Source: Stenocarpella maydis
Taxonomy: Eukaryota; Ascomycota; Sordariomycetes; Diaporthales; Diaporthaceae
Reading direction: 5' to 3'
Length of the DNA stretch: 64,000 bases
Assembly (NCBI GenBank): GCA_002270565.1
Contig: NQMI01000196.1
Coordinates: 1-64,000, forward strand
Part shown: positions 11,401 through 21,378 of the stretch, piece by piece
Position numbering within the stretch: position 1 is the first letter of the stretch
Layout: every line of letters begins with the position of its first letter
The notes under the pieces: generated by a model
Seen by the model: the letters and a program-made list of their open reading frames with translations, nothing else
Told to the model about the DNA's origin: nothing
The model's database searches: none
Made by a program: the position numbers and the translations under genes

Positions 11401-13280
11401 TGTGGCTCGAGAGCGGCGAAAAGCTGGAGCTGAAGCCTGGGCGGAACAAGATCCAGCTGCGGTGCATGGCCATGAGCCCGGGTACTTATGAAGTCGACCG
11501 AGTCCAATTGAACAGCGGGCCCCTGAAGCTCACCCTTGAACGACAAGCATTTCAGCCCGTTGAGCGTGATGCGGTCAATCTGAGGAACCCATCTGTGTCC
11601 TTGTATCAACGTGCCGACACACTGGACCTCCGGGTGGAGCCGTCGATGGTGACACAACTCGACAAGGACCTCGCGATGGACCTTGAGTTGACGACGGGAT
11701 GGAACCAGGTGGAGTCGTGCGAAATCCGTGTCCGATCTGCGACTGGGGGCCTCCGGCTCCTTACAGCGGAAGCTCAAATACTAGGTGCTGAGGAGCACAA
11801 GCAGCCAAAATCCTCTGAACCAGGCTTGTTTGTGTTCTCATCCCTGGCAGCCAGGTCGTCTGTGAAGGCTCGGGTCCCCTTCACTACCGAGCAGGATATC
11901 GCAAATGTCTCTATCAAAGTCGAGGTTAAATACACCACTGCCCGAGGCACGTTCACCCTATCCAAAACGCCGTCAATACCCTTGGCCCTGAAGTTGGGCG
12001 TCAACGTCCAGGACGTTTTTAAGCACACAGCTCTCTTCTCGCGATTCACGGTGTCCACGGCGACGCAAAGCCCACTCCGCTTGTTTAAATCGGAGCTCAT
12101 CGAGTCGGATGTTTTCGAGTCGAAATTTGGAGTGCCGCCTGCAAAGCCAGTCGTCATCTTCCCGAAGCAACCGGCGAGCCTGATCTACAGGATAAACCGC
12201 ATAGCGGGGTCCAAGATTGGCCCCAACACTAACAAGACCATGTACCTGAAGCTGTCGTATAGCGTTCTTCAGGACGAGATCAGGGATAATATCCGTGACT
12301 CTCTGAATGACTCACTAAAAGGCACCGAGTTGTGGCAGTACAGCAGAGTGCTGGTGGCAAGCGTGCTGGACCGGGTGAAGAGCGACCTTACGGCCTACGA
12401 TCTGGAGAGATCTGCGACTCTAGGCGAGCTGCCCTTGAACTTTCTGATCGAGGTCAAGTGGTCCAGGCAGTTCGCTGGCCTGGGCACAACACCCGGCGGG
12501 GAAAGCATCCCATCCCTCATGGCCCAGTTCATAGTCAATTGGGCAAGAACAACTACCAGGATCCCAGCCATGCGCGACGTTGATCCCGCGCAACAACAGT
12601 CCATTCTTATCCCCGTCGACGTGCCGTCGATACCGGTCGTGCACACGGCCGACATCCGCCTGCAAAGACCCATCCCCTCTCTCGTCGAGCCCGCGGACGA
12701 GTACGAGGTACCGGTCGTCTGCGTCAACCAGCTTCTACCCGCGACATTATACCTGAAGTGGACACGGGTCTGGGACACGAGCAGGCTCGACACTTCGACC
12801 TCTTCGGCCGAAGAAGCCGCGGGTGACGAATTCAGCTACGAGGTGACTGCGCCGAGCGACACGTGGCTCGTCGGCGGCAGGAAGAAGGGCCATTTCGTCA
12901 TTCCTGCTCGCAACTCCGCCAACGGTGAAGAAGACCTGATGAGTTCGTCGCCCATCAACGAGGCAGATATCCCACTTGTGCTGATCCCCCTGCGGGAGGG
13001 GTACCTGCCGTACCCCAGCGTCGAGGTGAGGGAGAGCGGTCCCCCCGACACCCACGGCAGCGACGGCCACGGCCACGGCCACGGCCAGGGGAGGAAGAGC
13101 CCCGCCTTCGCCGCTGGGCACTGCGAGACGGACTATCGAAACCTGGGCGAGACGGTGCGGGTCGTCGCGGACCGGAGGAGGGTCACCGTGTCGCTAGATG
13201 CCAGCGGGGCTGGCGGCGGGCCGTTGGTGCTTGACAGCGAGAGGGTCACGGGGAGGGAGATCGGGAGGGTTATCGCCTAG
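8424..13280 (+). CDS. TRAPP II complex subunit, TRAPPC10/Trs130 type
   Basis: Two exons: a 34-nt first exon (8424-8457, MEQPFSTSKVT) and a long second exon (8548-13280), joined in frame to give about 1,588 residues. The start after splicing (VDYFDPHDVYKLL.. then HWQSHAGPLRSIETLHVEL) is the conserved N-terminus of the fungal Trs130/TRAPPC10 family. Middle blocks such as FYRLYEMLTDKSLRHY and YYLEDYSAAASYFLQ, and a beta-rich C-terminal third ending in DYRNLGETVRVV, also fit. The protein is a TRAPP II-specific subunit acting on Ypt/Rab GTPases (Ypt31/32, Rab11 class) at the late Golgi. The length matches the family. A fungal-specific low-complexity stretch lies around residues 560-680, and a His/Gly run (GHGHGHGQG) lies close to the C-terminus. 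The next ATG at 8667 would remove 51 conserved residues, so the spliced start is preferred. Confidence 0.95.
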
Positions 13281-14442
13281 GGCCTCTGTACTGTAATACA
13301 AATATGAAAATCTGGGTAAACGGAACAACCGTGCGTGTCAAGTCAAGCGAGATGATTTTATCGAGGTCGCCTATCCCGGGCCCTGGATGGCTGAGCCGCT
13401 GCGATGAAGCATACTTGGACGGGTTCTAAAGTTTGAAGATTGACCATATTCTATCCGAGCACCGCAGCCATGGCCATGAGTAGAACTTGAATCGCGTTGA
13501 GCCAGCTGCCCCAGAGTCTGCCCATTCCGTTGTGGCACCTGACATGGTCTAGCATCGCGACGCATCATAGCAGCAACGGCGTCGCCGAGGCAATTCAGCG
13601 GTCTCCTTCTCATTCCTGGTGTAACTGAAGGGGGTAGAACGCCCTCAAAACGCTCTATACGGTACCCCATTATGGCCTCGACTGGCCACCTGAGTCCGGC
13701 GGTCAAGAGAGGAGGCAGGAGGCAGAGCAGATTTTCCAAGTAGCTCTTCAAGTCCATGCTTGCCGTTAGCTTTGAATCCCGTCCATCCTTATGTCTTCAA
13801 GCTGAGGTTCAATTCTATCCATGAGCCCTGTGGACTGTGTGTACGCACTGAAGCAGCTTGGGCGAACCTTCATGATTATCCCAGAATGAAGAACCCAAAA
13901 CATCAAGGAAGAACTGTTGGAGACTATCGAAGTCATACGTCATTAGAGGCCAATCCACAGTGATGATTTCGGTTCAGTGGCCAGTCAAACATCCGCTCTA
14001 TGGACAATTGGTGGCCGCCGCTGTCAAGTGATCGAAATTGCCCCAGGTGTTGACTCCGCAGATGGGACATGTTATCAGGTAGCCTACCGGACCGGGGCTT
14101 TATGTGTTTCAGCAACGGTTGCCATAGGGGGCCAATCAAAGTCCCAGAATTAACGGTCTTCAAGAGGCAACAGTTCCTCCTTTAGATCCCTAGCTTCTAA
14201 TTGGCTCTCTAATTATGAAGAAGGAGGAAGGAGAGGAAGGCGCACCATAGGATCTTTAAATCCTTAACTTTAAACAAGGAAAAGAGATAAGGATTTGAGG
14301 AAAGTAGTAAAAGAAGACCTAGAAAGCAGGATTCTTCTAATACCAGGTTATCTATATAGAAAAAAGAATCAGAAAGCAATTCCTTCTTAACTAGTCTTTA
14401 TCGTAAAGCTGTGCGTGGCCTCCTCACCTGACCAATTATATG
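13281..14442. other. Intergenic; AT- and purine-rich from about 14170
   Basis: No confident gene. A 128-codon minus frame at 13371-13757 has no recognisable domain. About 14170-14400 turns AT-rich and purine-rich (GAAGGAGGAAGGAGAGGAAGG and similar), resembling the degenerate purine tract near 783-892. Confidence 0.45.
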
Positions 14443-15980
14443 CTAAGGACTATCCGATGCTGAAGGAGGAACCATTGCGAATGGGAAAATATAACCGTCA
14501 ATCCTGGGAAAAAACCGTTGCCAAAGTCCATAGAACCCCGGCACGGTATTTTCTGCGTGGGCGTGGGTTGCCAAAAGCCCCTCTCCAATGGCGCCCTCTT
14601 CTGACCAGATAGTTTCGAGGAGATGCGAATCAACAAGCAGCTGATTTTCTTTGTCCCTCCGCTGCGTATCTGCGATCTCTTCCGCCTCTACCCTATCCAG
14701 CTGCGCTCGCCCGTCAGCTACGTCCTGTAGGACTCTGCCGAGTCTCGCCTCGAGCAGATTCTTCCGGTTCTCTAACTCGGTCGCCGCCTTATTGACTCTG
14801 TTCTTTGCCCGAGACATGACGGCGATGGCGGCATGGTCTTGGAAGAGCTGCACAAGAGTCTCACCATCCGCTATGAATTCCTCAAGCTCCCTCGCCGTGA
14901 CCGGGATCCGATGCACGGCATGATGCCTGATTTGCACGATGGACGAGAAGAGCTCGTTGAGCGACCTGGATGGCGGGAGCACCCCAGCAGGCATTTTCTC
15001 AAACTTCGCCAGCCGCTTCGAGAACTCATATGCCCATTTGTTTAGCTCTGCAGATTCGGGGGAATGCCACGCTCGCTTGTCAAGGATCTCGGGCATGGCT
15101 TTCTCTGCGAAACGAAAGCACGCGAGCTCTAGGACCTGCTGGGTCTTGATGAGGATCTTGTATGCGGTGGTGAAGCGGAATTCAAGGGGAAATAGGGAGG
15201 GGACGCGAGTCTGCAGGGGAGTAGATCGTTGCTCCGTTGGTGATCCGATTAATGTGGTGGTCGCCGTGGTTTGTGGGTCTGTACTTGTTCTTTCTGGGCA
15301 TTGTCTCAGTATCGAAGGGGTTTTGGCATGGATTGATATACTCAGTACGCACCGCACTCGGAGTCGCCTTCATGTTGTAGGCCACATCGGTCAGCAGAAT
15401 CTAATGCCTCCTCGACTGCTCTGGCATGGCCTTCGGCGGCCTCTGCCTCGGAAATCGCTCTCTCTACGCTTTGAGCACGAGAAACCTCGAACAGCCCCGG
15501 AAACTGAGACTCTGCCTTTAAGGTACTCTCGAAAACCCGACCACCGAGCAGTCTCTGCAATGCCCCGCAGATGGCAGGCTCACCGTGTACTTTGAGAAGC
15601 TGCGCGACTTGTGGTTGTTGGTTGTTCTTACGGACGAGCTTTTTAATGGATGCTAGCTTGCGTATCTCTGAATCTTGGCCGTGAAATATTGTATTGAAAG
15701 CCACGTATACCGCCTTGTCCTCGATATCAGTTACGGGTCCCATGGCTTCGTATTTTGTGCAATTTAGTTTGCCAGACTGAGGGTCACAGATATAACTGGG
15801 CTGTTGCCGACAGGATAGGACAAGGTCAAGGTGTTGGCATTCCACGAGGTGAACATTCGCGATCGGCCGGACAGCGTTGCCGCTGTGACGAGAAAACCTG
15901 GCCGAAATAACACAAAAATGGTGATTTATGAGCTGCACTCGTAGCGTGGTGATGATGTCGCGGAGAACTGAGAATTGCAA
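14443..15980 (-). CDS. Uncharacterised fungal protein, two exons
   Basis: Two overlapping minus-strand frames are joined by one intron (15294-15352; donor GTGCGT, acceptor CCCAG) with the codon phase preserved (TGC-G|AA-AGA). Exon 1 (15353-15980) carries YEAMGPVTDIEDKAVYVAF, KNNQQPQVAQLLKVHGEPAI and QFPGLFEVSRAQSVERA. Exon 2 (14443-15293) carries FPLEFRFTTAYKILIKTQQ, RSLNELFSSIVQIRHHAVH, and a long heptad-like helix rich in Leu/Ala/Glu/Arg (about AKNRVNKAATELENRKN onward), a likely coiled coil. Total about 492 residues. I remember these blocks only from unnamed fungal proteins and assign no function. The start (15980) is the first Met of the frame, but the first 60 residues look less conserved, so an upstream exon is possible. 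Confidence 0.65.
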
Positions 15981-17156
15981 ACAGGTTTAACCAAAGATCT
16001 AATTTAGCTCCCTTCCCTTGTCAACACCTCTCCCTAGGGCGTTGTAGCTACTAGCGCTCCGTATATAACCGTGATTTTACTTACTATTTGTAAATATAGA
16101 CCAACCATTGGTTGGCTCTATACTTTTCGTAAAATGCAACACTTGGGTTAGATAAGGGGTGTTTAGTCAGGGGGTGCGCTGAAGCCCGGCCGCCCACGTT
16201 ATTCTCAGTTCAACACGGCGGGGTTCGTCAGCGGGAGCTGCAAAAAAACGGGGGGGGGGTCAACTAAAAAGATAAGATGCATGTGTCAGACAAATACCCT
16301 TGTCTTGTCTGACCTTCGGCCTGCCACACAGCAGATCATGCCTTTAATACTACCTTTCACATTCCTTGACATGCTCACCACGTATTTACTGAATAGGCTC
16401 ACGGTCACCCAATCATCATGCTCAGAGCCAGCCCCAAGGCGGCGTGGTTGGACCTCTAGAGCTCTGCTTAGGTCTCAATCCAGCACCCGGTGAGAGGTCT
16501 ATTCCCATTGGACTGTCCGTGGGCTCTCTCACCAGAGTCGCAGGTTTGCAGCGAGACACACGACGTTCGGTTCTCGCGTTCAGAGCACGGCGTATTTGCT
16601 GAGAATGGCACAAAACCAGCACTGGGATTCATTTGAATGGGATGACACGGCACGGCACGGCATGACACGGCCGAATAAGACAATCAACCAGCAATCCGTA
16701 CCAGACTGCTAATCCATTTCCCAACATACCACCGGACGCGATACTGAAACGTGGTTTCAAGTACGCCGCGGAACTCCCGTTCTCTGTGCTGCTTTTCATA
16801 AGCAAGGGTCACATGAGAACTTCTCATGCAAGTAAGTTGATCCATCTCAAAATAACTTAATGAATTTAGTTCGCCAACATTTGTATGGTGATTCTCCGGG
16901 CCAAGATTTACAACAGACGATTCCAGATGTCGAAGCTATAACTAGACGTCTAACGCTGCCGGGACGTCAGGCGGTACAGGTCCTCGTACTGGAAATATTC
17001 CCAGTATACCTACCTAGGTCGGTAGTATCCGGTGGTAAGCTGGGCCATGGATCAGCGCTCTGGCATCCGATGGCGGGATGTGTGTACCACAGTGAAAATT
17101 AATTGGAATTGGGATTTTTATTCTATTTGATGTGCGACTTAGTTTCTGTGTTTCAT
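15981..17156. other. Intergenic, with a G homopolymer
   Basis: No supportable gene. An A6-C-G10 run sits at about 16241-16258. Short frames on both strands show no motif. A mildly repetitive GACACGGCACGGCACGGC tract lies near 16645-16665. The segment separates the unknown gene at 14443-15980 from the lyase gene, whose 3' end is at 17157. Confidence 0.4.
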
Positions 17157-18110
17157 CTAGTTCAATCCTCGCGTCTCCACCTTCGACAATTTTGCTGAAG
17201 AAATAGCAGCGTGGATCTCCTCCGCGGCACCCTCCTGGAGGGGCAGCAGTGGTGGGCGGACGGTCGCGTGCTTGAGGATGCCCCTTGCCACCAGGGCGTG
17301 CTTGAGGGCGACTGTGCCCTCCATGTGTGACCCGCGGTGGTAGACGCTCTTGGTCAGCGGCAAGAGCTGATCGTGGATGCTCCTGGCCCGCTTGTAGTCC
17401 TTTGCCTTCCCAGCCTCGATCATCTCGATGAGCGGTTCCGGGGCGATGTTCCCATAGCCCACGAGCATGCCGTCAACGTCAAAGGCGGTGTGGAGGAGGT
17501 ACTCGTCGTGGCACGTGAGTATCTGGAGGTTGGGCCGCTCCTTGCGTATGACGGGGATCTCGGTGTCCCAGCGGCGCATGTTGCGCACGCCGTTCTTCAT
17601 GGCGAAGACGCCGGGCAGCGCGGAGATGTCGAGTAGTGTTTGCAGGTTGTAGGTCGCCTTTGTGGTGTCCGGGTACTGGAAGAGGATGAGAGGCAGCTGG
17701 CTGACCTCGTAGACGGTCTTGTACCTGTCCTGGGGGGCGCCAGGTTGATATCCGAAGCGGAGCCAGCCGTGGGATGGGTAGAGGAGACCGGCCTTGGCAC
17801 CGGCAGCCTTTGCACGCTTTGCCTCGAGGGCAGCAACGTGGGTGCCCTCGCATGTGATGCCGGCAATGATGGGGATTCGGTCGTCGACTGAGCGAACAAA
17901 TGCCTTTATGACCTCCACCTGCTCGTCCTGTGTCAGGAAGGTACCCTCTCCAGCGTGGCCTAGCACGACGAGGCCAGTGACGCCCTTGATGCTGCCCAGC
18001 CAGGAGCCAAGTCGTTGTATGGCATCGTAGTCAACCTGGCCGTCTTCCGTAAATGGTGTGACTGGGGCGGGTGTCAGGCCGCGAAGGTCGATATTGGTTG
18101 GGTTTGACAT
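17157..18110 (-). CDS. Dihydrodipicolinate synthase/N-acetylneuraminate lyase-family aldolase
   Basis: An intronless gene of 317 residues with the (beta/alpha)8 class I aldolase pattern. The GTTGE-like loop is GHAGEGTFLT (residues 51-60). The catalytic tyrosine fits Tyr146 in FQYPDTT, and the Schiff-base lysine fits Lys172 in FAMKNGVRN. The family cleaves or condenses pyruvate or other 2-oxo acids. In filamentous fungi most members are catabolic (for example 2-keto-3-deoxy sugar-acid aldolases or hydroxy-oxoglutarate aldolases) rather than lysine-biosynthetic, since fungi make lysine through alpha-aminoadipate. The exact substrate is not evident. It is divergent from the MFS transporter (706 bp between starts), with a Zn2Cys6 regulator next; I infer a small uptake-plus-breakdown cluster. 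Confidence 0.9.
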   Translation of the reverse strand: MSNPTNIDLRGLTPAPVTPFTEDGQVDYDAIQRLGSWLGSIKGVTGLVVLGHAGEGTFLTQDEQVEVIKAFVRSVDDRIPIIAGITCEGTHVAALEAKRAKAAGAKAGLLYPSHGWLRFGYQPGAPQDRYKTVYEVSQLPLILFQYPDTTKATYNLQTLLDISALPGVFAMKNGVRNMRRWDTEIPVIRKERPNLQILTCHDEYLLHTAFDVDGMLVGYGNIAPEPLIEMIEAGKAKDYKRARSIHDQLLPLTKSVYHRGSHMEGTVALKHALVARGILKHATVRPPLLPLQEGAAEEIHAAISSAKLSKVETRGLN

Positions 18111-18370
18111 TTTGAAGGGGGAATCTGGCGGAGAATATCAAGAAGTAGCAGTTAGTGTTGTGCTGCCTTCACTGGACGTTTTGAATGTTTGAATTTTGAT
18201 GCAAAACTATAACACCAAACAGGCGGCAGAGAACGAGCAGTATTATATATTACAACTCCCAAGAACCATTGTCAGTACCTATTTGTAGACGTCTTCGTCC
18301 GTTTCTCCATGACCCCACGAAGTACCCAAGCCATTATGCAATAGAGTTGGTGTTTCCCGAATGGCGAACT

Positions 18371-18422
18371 CGGACTACTCGGCCCTTTCGGATTAAGACC
18401 GAGATTCTCGGATCCTTTTCCG
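18371..18422. promoter_or_regulatory. CGG/CCG triplet array in the divergent promoter
   Basis: Within 52 bp there are CGG triplets at 18371, 18380 and 18389 (regular 9-bp period, CGG-N6-CGG-N6-CGG), a CCG at 18399 forming CGG-N7-CCG, then CGG at 18409 and CCG at 18420 forming CGG-N8-CCG. Zn2Cys6 proteins bind such triplets as direct or inverted pairs. The array lies between the divergent aldolase and transporter genes and close to a Zn2Cys6 gene, so it is a reasonable candidate operator. Binding is inferred, not shown. Confidence 0.45.
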
Positions 18423-18700
18423 ACATCCCTCACACGTCTCCCCTGTGTACAAGCTATACGTCGATAGAGCCCCACGGGGTTCCCCAAGTTTGCCAAGTGT
18501 GCCAAGGTTTCCCCAGATTGTTGGAAAAGGGACATACGATATTTGCGGGGACTGACTGAAGCGATCCACCAGCTCGGGACGCCGCAGCCTCGTGGCTTTC
18601 TCAAGTGCTGACCCCCCTGGACCGTGGGCTTTGACGGTTCCGTCCTCAACAGCCTTCTCGCAGACGAAGCCATGGGCTCTGGGCTCGAAAAACGAACACC

Positions 18701-18710
18701 TATATAAATA
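18701..18710 (+). promoter_or_regulatory. TATA box of the MFS transporter gene
   Basis: TATATAAATA lies 107 bp upstream of the ATG at 18817, a normal distance for a fungal core promoter, and is the only strong TATA-like sequence between the array at 18371-18422 and the start codon. Confidence 0.5.
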
Positions 18711-18816
18711 TCTACTTGCATACTCTAAAAAAAAGAGACACTGCGTCTCATCCACATCTAGCGAACTCATACGAGTATCAGCCCGCTGAAGCTTCCATCT
18801 TCTCCCCCTTCATACC

Positions 18817-20838
18817 ATGGCCTCAAAGCCCTCCATCTCTCCTGACAACGCATCCGAACGAAATGACGTCGAAGCCGAGAAGGGAAGCTCTCAATTCCAC
18901 GAGCATGTCCGCAATGGTTTCTTAACAATCGACGATGCCAATTTCCTCGCCAGTTTTACCGATTCGCAGCGCAAGACTGTCCTTCGCAAGGTTGACTGGA
19001 GGCTTGTTCCCATGCTGCTGGTCCTATACCTCATCAGCTTCATTGATCGGGCCAACATCGGTATGTTGAATGGGTTGAATTTCGCCTTCAATAACATTGA
19101 GACTGCTGCTGACCTTGGCATGGACAGGAAATGCGAAGATCGAAGGCCTGCTCCCCAGCCTGGGCATGTCAGGGACCGAGTACAACATTGCCCTGGCCAT
19201 ATTCTTCATACCTTATACACTGGCGGGTGAGTGCAAGTCCTGTAGGACACTTTTGCCGAACCCCTTTGTCTAAGGCAACAACTACAGAGGTACCAAGCAA
19301 CGCTCTTCTAAACAAATTCGACCGACCGTCGACCTTCATGGGGATTATTGTCACGGTTTGGGGGGTTGTGATGATGTGCACGGGATTTGTCCACAATTTC
19401 GCTGGACTTTGTGTCACGAGAATCTTCCTTGGTCTGTTCGAGTAAGTGCCGCCACAGTCACTCCAAGGCGTCCACATTCGGACCACTGGCCAAGACCACC
19501 ACCACCACCACACCCCCCCCCTTTATTCCGACTCCTCTTCCTCGTCACCGCCGCCAAGCACGATGTAGCAAGCCGCATCTATAGTACTTAGTCCGAAATG
19601 TTCTCTGTGGCGGCGACTAACTGGGTTCTTTTGGCAGGGCTGGCTTCTTCCCGGGTGCGATCCTCATCATCTCCAAATGGTACTTGCCCCAGGAAAGCCA
19701 GACAAGAATCGCCATATTTTTCACTGCGTCTGCTATGGCAGGTGCCTTTTCCGGCTTGTTAGCGTACGGCATCGTAAGGATGGACGGCGTGGCGGGATAT
19801 GAAGGCTGGCGTTGGGTAAGATTTGCCCTGCAGTGGACAGAGGTCCATCCAGTACTGTTGCTAACTCCTGCCTGGTTGCAGATCTTTATTCTCGAAGGCC
19901 TAGCGTCGGCTGTCGCCGGCATCGCCTGCTTCTGGCTGCTAATTGATTCACCGAAATACTCCTCGAAGTGGCTGTCCCCGGACGAGATTCGCTATCTGGA
20001 GCTGCGCCAAATTGCGGCAGGCAGGGTGAAGCCCCCAGGATCAAAGAAGGACAAGAGCTTCGACATGAAGGTTTTCATCAGCGTGTTGTGCGATTTGAAG
20101 ATCTATCTTTTGATCCTCGCATTCTGGTCGAACGTCACGCCAAACTACGGGCTCAAGTTCACGATGCCCCAAGTCCTCAAGAACATGGGGTACACCTCGT
20201 CCAACGCGCAGCTAATGACAGTGCCAGCATACTGCGTGGGGGCATTAGCCGCGTACGGGTTCTCGGTCATCTCTGACCGCGTGAACTGGCGGATGCCGAC
20301 CATCGTCGTGCCCCAGCTGTGCGTGGTGACGGCCTATGCTATCCTCTTCTCCAAGGCCGCGGACATCAAGAATAACATCCCCGTTTGCTACTTCGCCATC
20401 TGCCTCGCCTGCTTCGGGTAAGTCCCAGAAACCATAAACAAGTCTCATGTTCCACGACTACCACTAACGTCGCATTGCCTCGTCTCCAGCCTCTACCCTA
20501 TCGGACCTGGAGTGCAGGCGTGGAACATGGTCAACCTCGCCGGGCCTGCGAAGCGGGCCATGGGGATCGGATGGATGACTGGGGTGGGCAACATGGGTGG
20601 GATCACTGGGAGCTTCATCTTTCTCGACAGGGAGGCGCCGAAGTACCCGACAGGCTTCGGCAGCTCCCTCGCGTTCGCGGCGGCAGGCGTCGTGGCATGT
20701 TTGGTGTTGGAGTTGATGTTGTTCAGGAGCAACAAGAAGAACGAAGGTTTCTCCGAGGAGGACGTCAGGGCACAGTTTTCTCAAGAGGAACTGGACCGCT
20801 TGGGCGACAAAAGCCCTCTGTTCAAGTACACTTTGTAG
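18817..20838 (+). CDS. MFS transporter, Dal5/allantoate-permease (ACS) type
   Basis: Six exons fitted by frame and splice consensus: 18817-19060, 19128-19226, 19288-19441, 19638-19815, 19882-20417 and 20490-20838, giving 519 residues. Landmarks follow the anion:cation symporter family: VDWRLVPMLLVLYLISFIDR before helix 1, NAKIEGLL.. and TEYNIALAIFFIPYTLA (helix 2), EVPSNALLNKF, the GLFEAGFFPGA motif of helix 4, ISKWYLPQE, the central loop SPDEIRYLELR, and the late PGVQAWNMVNLAG motif. Twelve helices are expected, in the plasma membrane, moving an organic anion by proton symport. Substrates in this family include allantoate, nicotinate, pantothenate and sugar acids. The position opposite an aldolase-family gene suggests it imports that enzyme's precursor, which is an inference. 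Confidence 0.95.
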
Positions 20839-21378
20839 ACGTCTACTGGTATTCCAATATAACGGCCATTGTACTCCCGACTTCTTAGTCTGACTTGTTG
20901 GTCTGGTTAGATTAGTGTCTAGCGTATCTCTGCTCCTCATCCCAACTGCCGAGCAGTGCTTGGACATCTAGGGGCCCCCATCCGTTCCTAGCAACATTGA
21001 ACCTACGCCATTTTACCCACACCATTTCCCGAGGCAGTCGTTCTCACCATGTTGATACGAATTTATTTTAGCCATATGCATGATGTAACCAATACAATAC
21101 GGCGACGGTATCACTGGAGTCGATTCCACGATCAATGGTGGCTTTCGCTAGTTTCGTCCGAAGTGATCCAACTGGGCGGGTTTCTGGGCCCATTGCAAGC
21201 GGCCCAGAAAGATCAAGAAGCCAAATGAACTCGGATTTGTGGAGAAGGCGTCGGGTGCGGAGAAGCTGGGCCATTCAAGTGCTGGGGTTCCCCAGCGGCC
21301 CATTTCCTCGGATTCTACTTCTGGCCGGGACCTTTGCAAGACACGTCGGATTCCTCCAGCTGATCATCCACACCCACG
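20839..21378. other. Intergenic between transporter and regulator
   Basis: 540 bp containing the 3' UTR of the transporter and the promoter of the Zn2Cys6 gene. Small overlapping frames are present without recognisable motifs. No CGG pair as dense as the one at 18371-18422 is seen. Confidence 0.5.

Noticed and set aside
13371..13757. 128-codon minus frame downstream of the TRAPP subunit
   Set aside because: Mixed composition, no domain, lies where a 3' UTR is expected.
17157..18110. Lysine-biosynthetic dihydrodipicolinate synthase
   Set aside because: Ascomycetes make lysine by the alpha-aminoadipate route, and the loop motifs differ from the bacterial enzyme; a catabolic aldolase is more likely.
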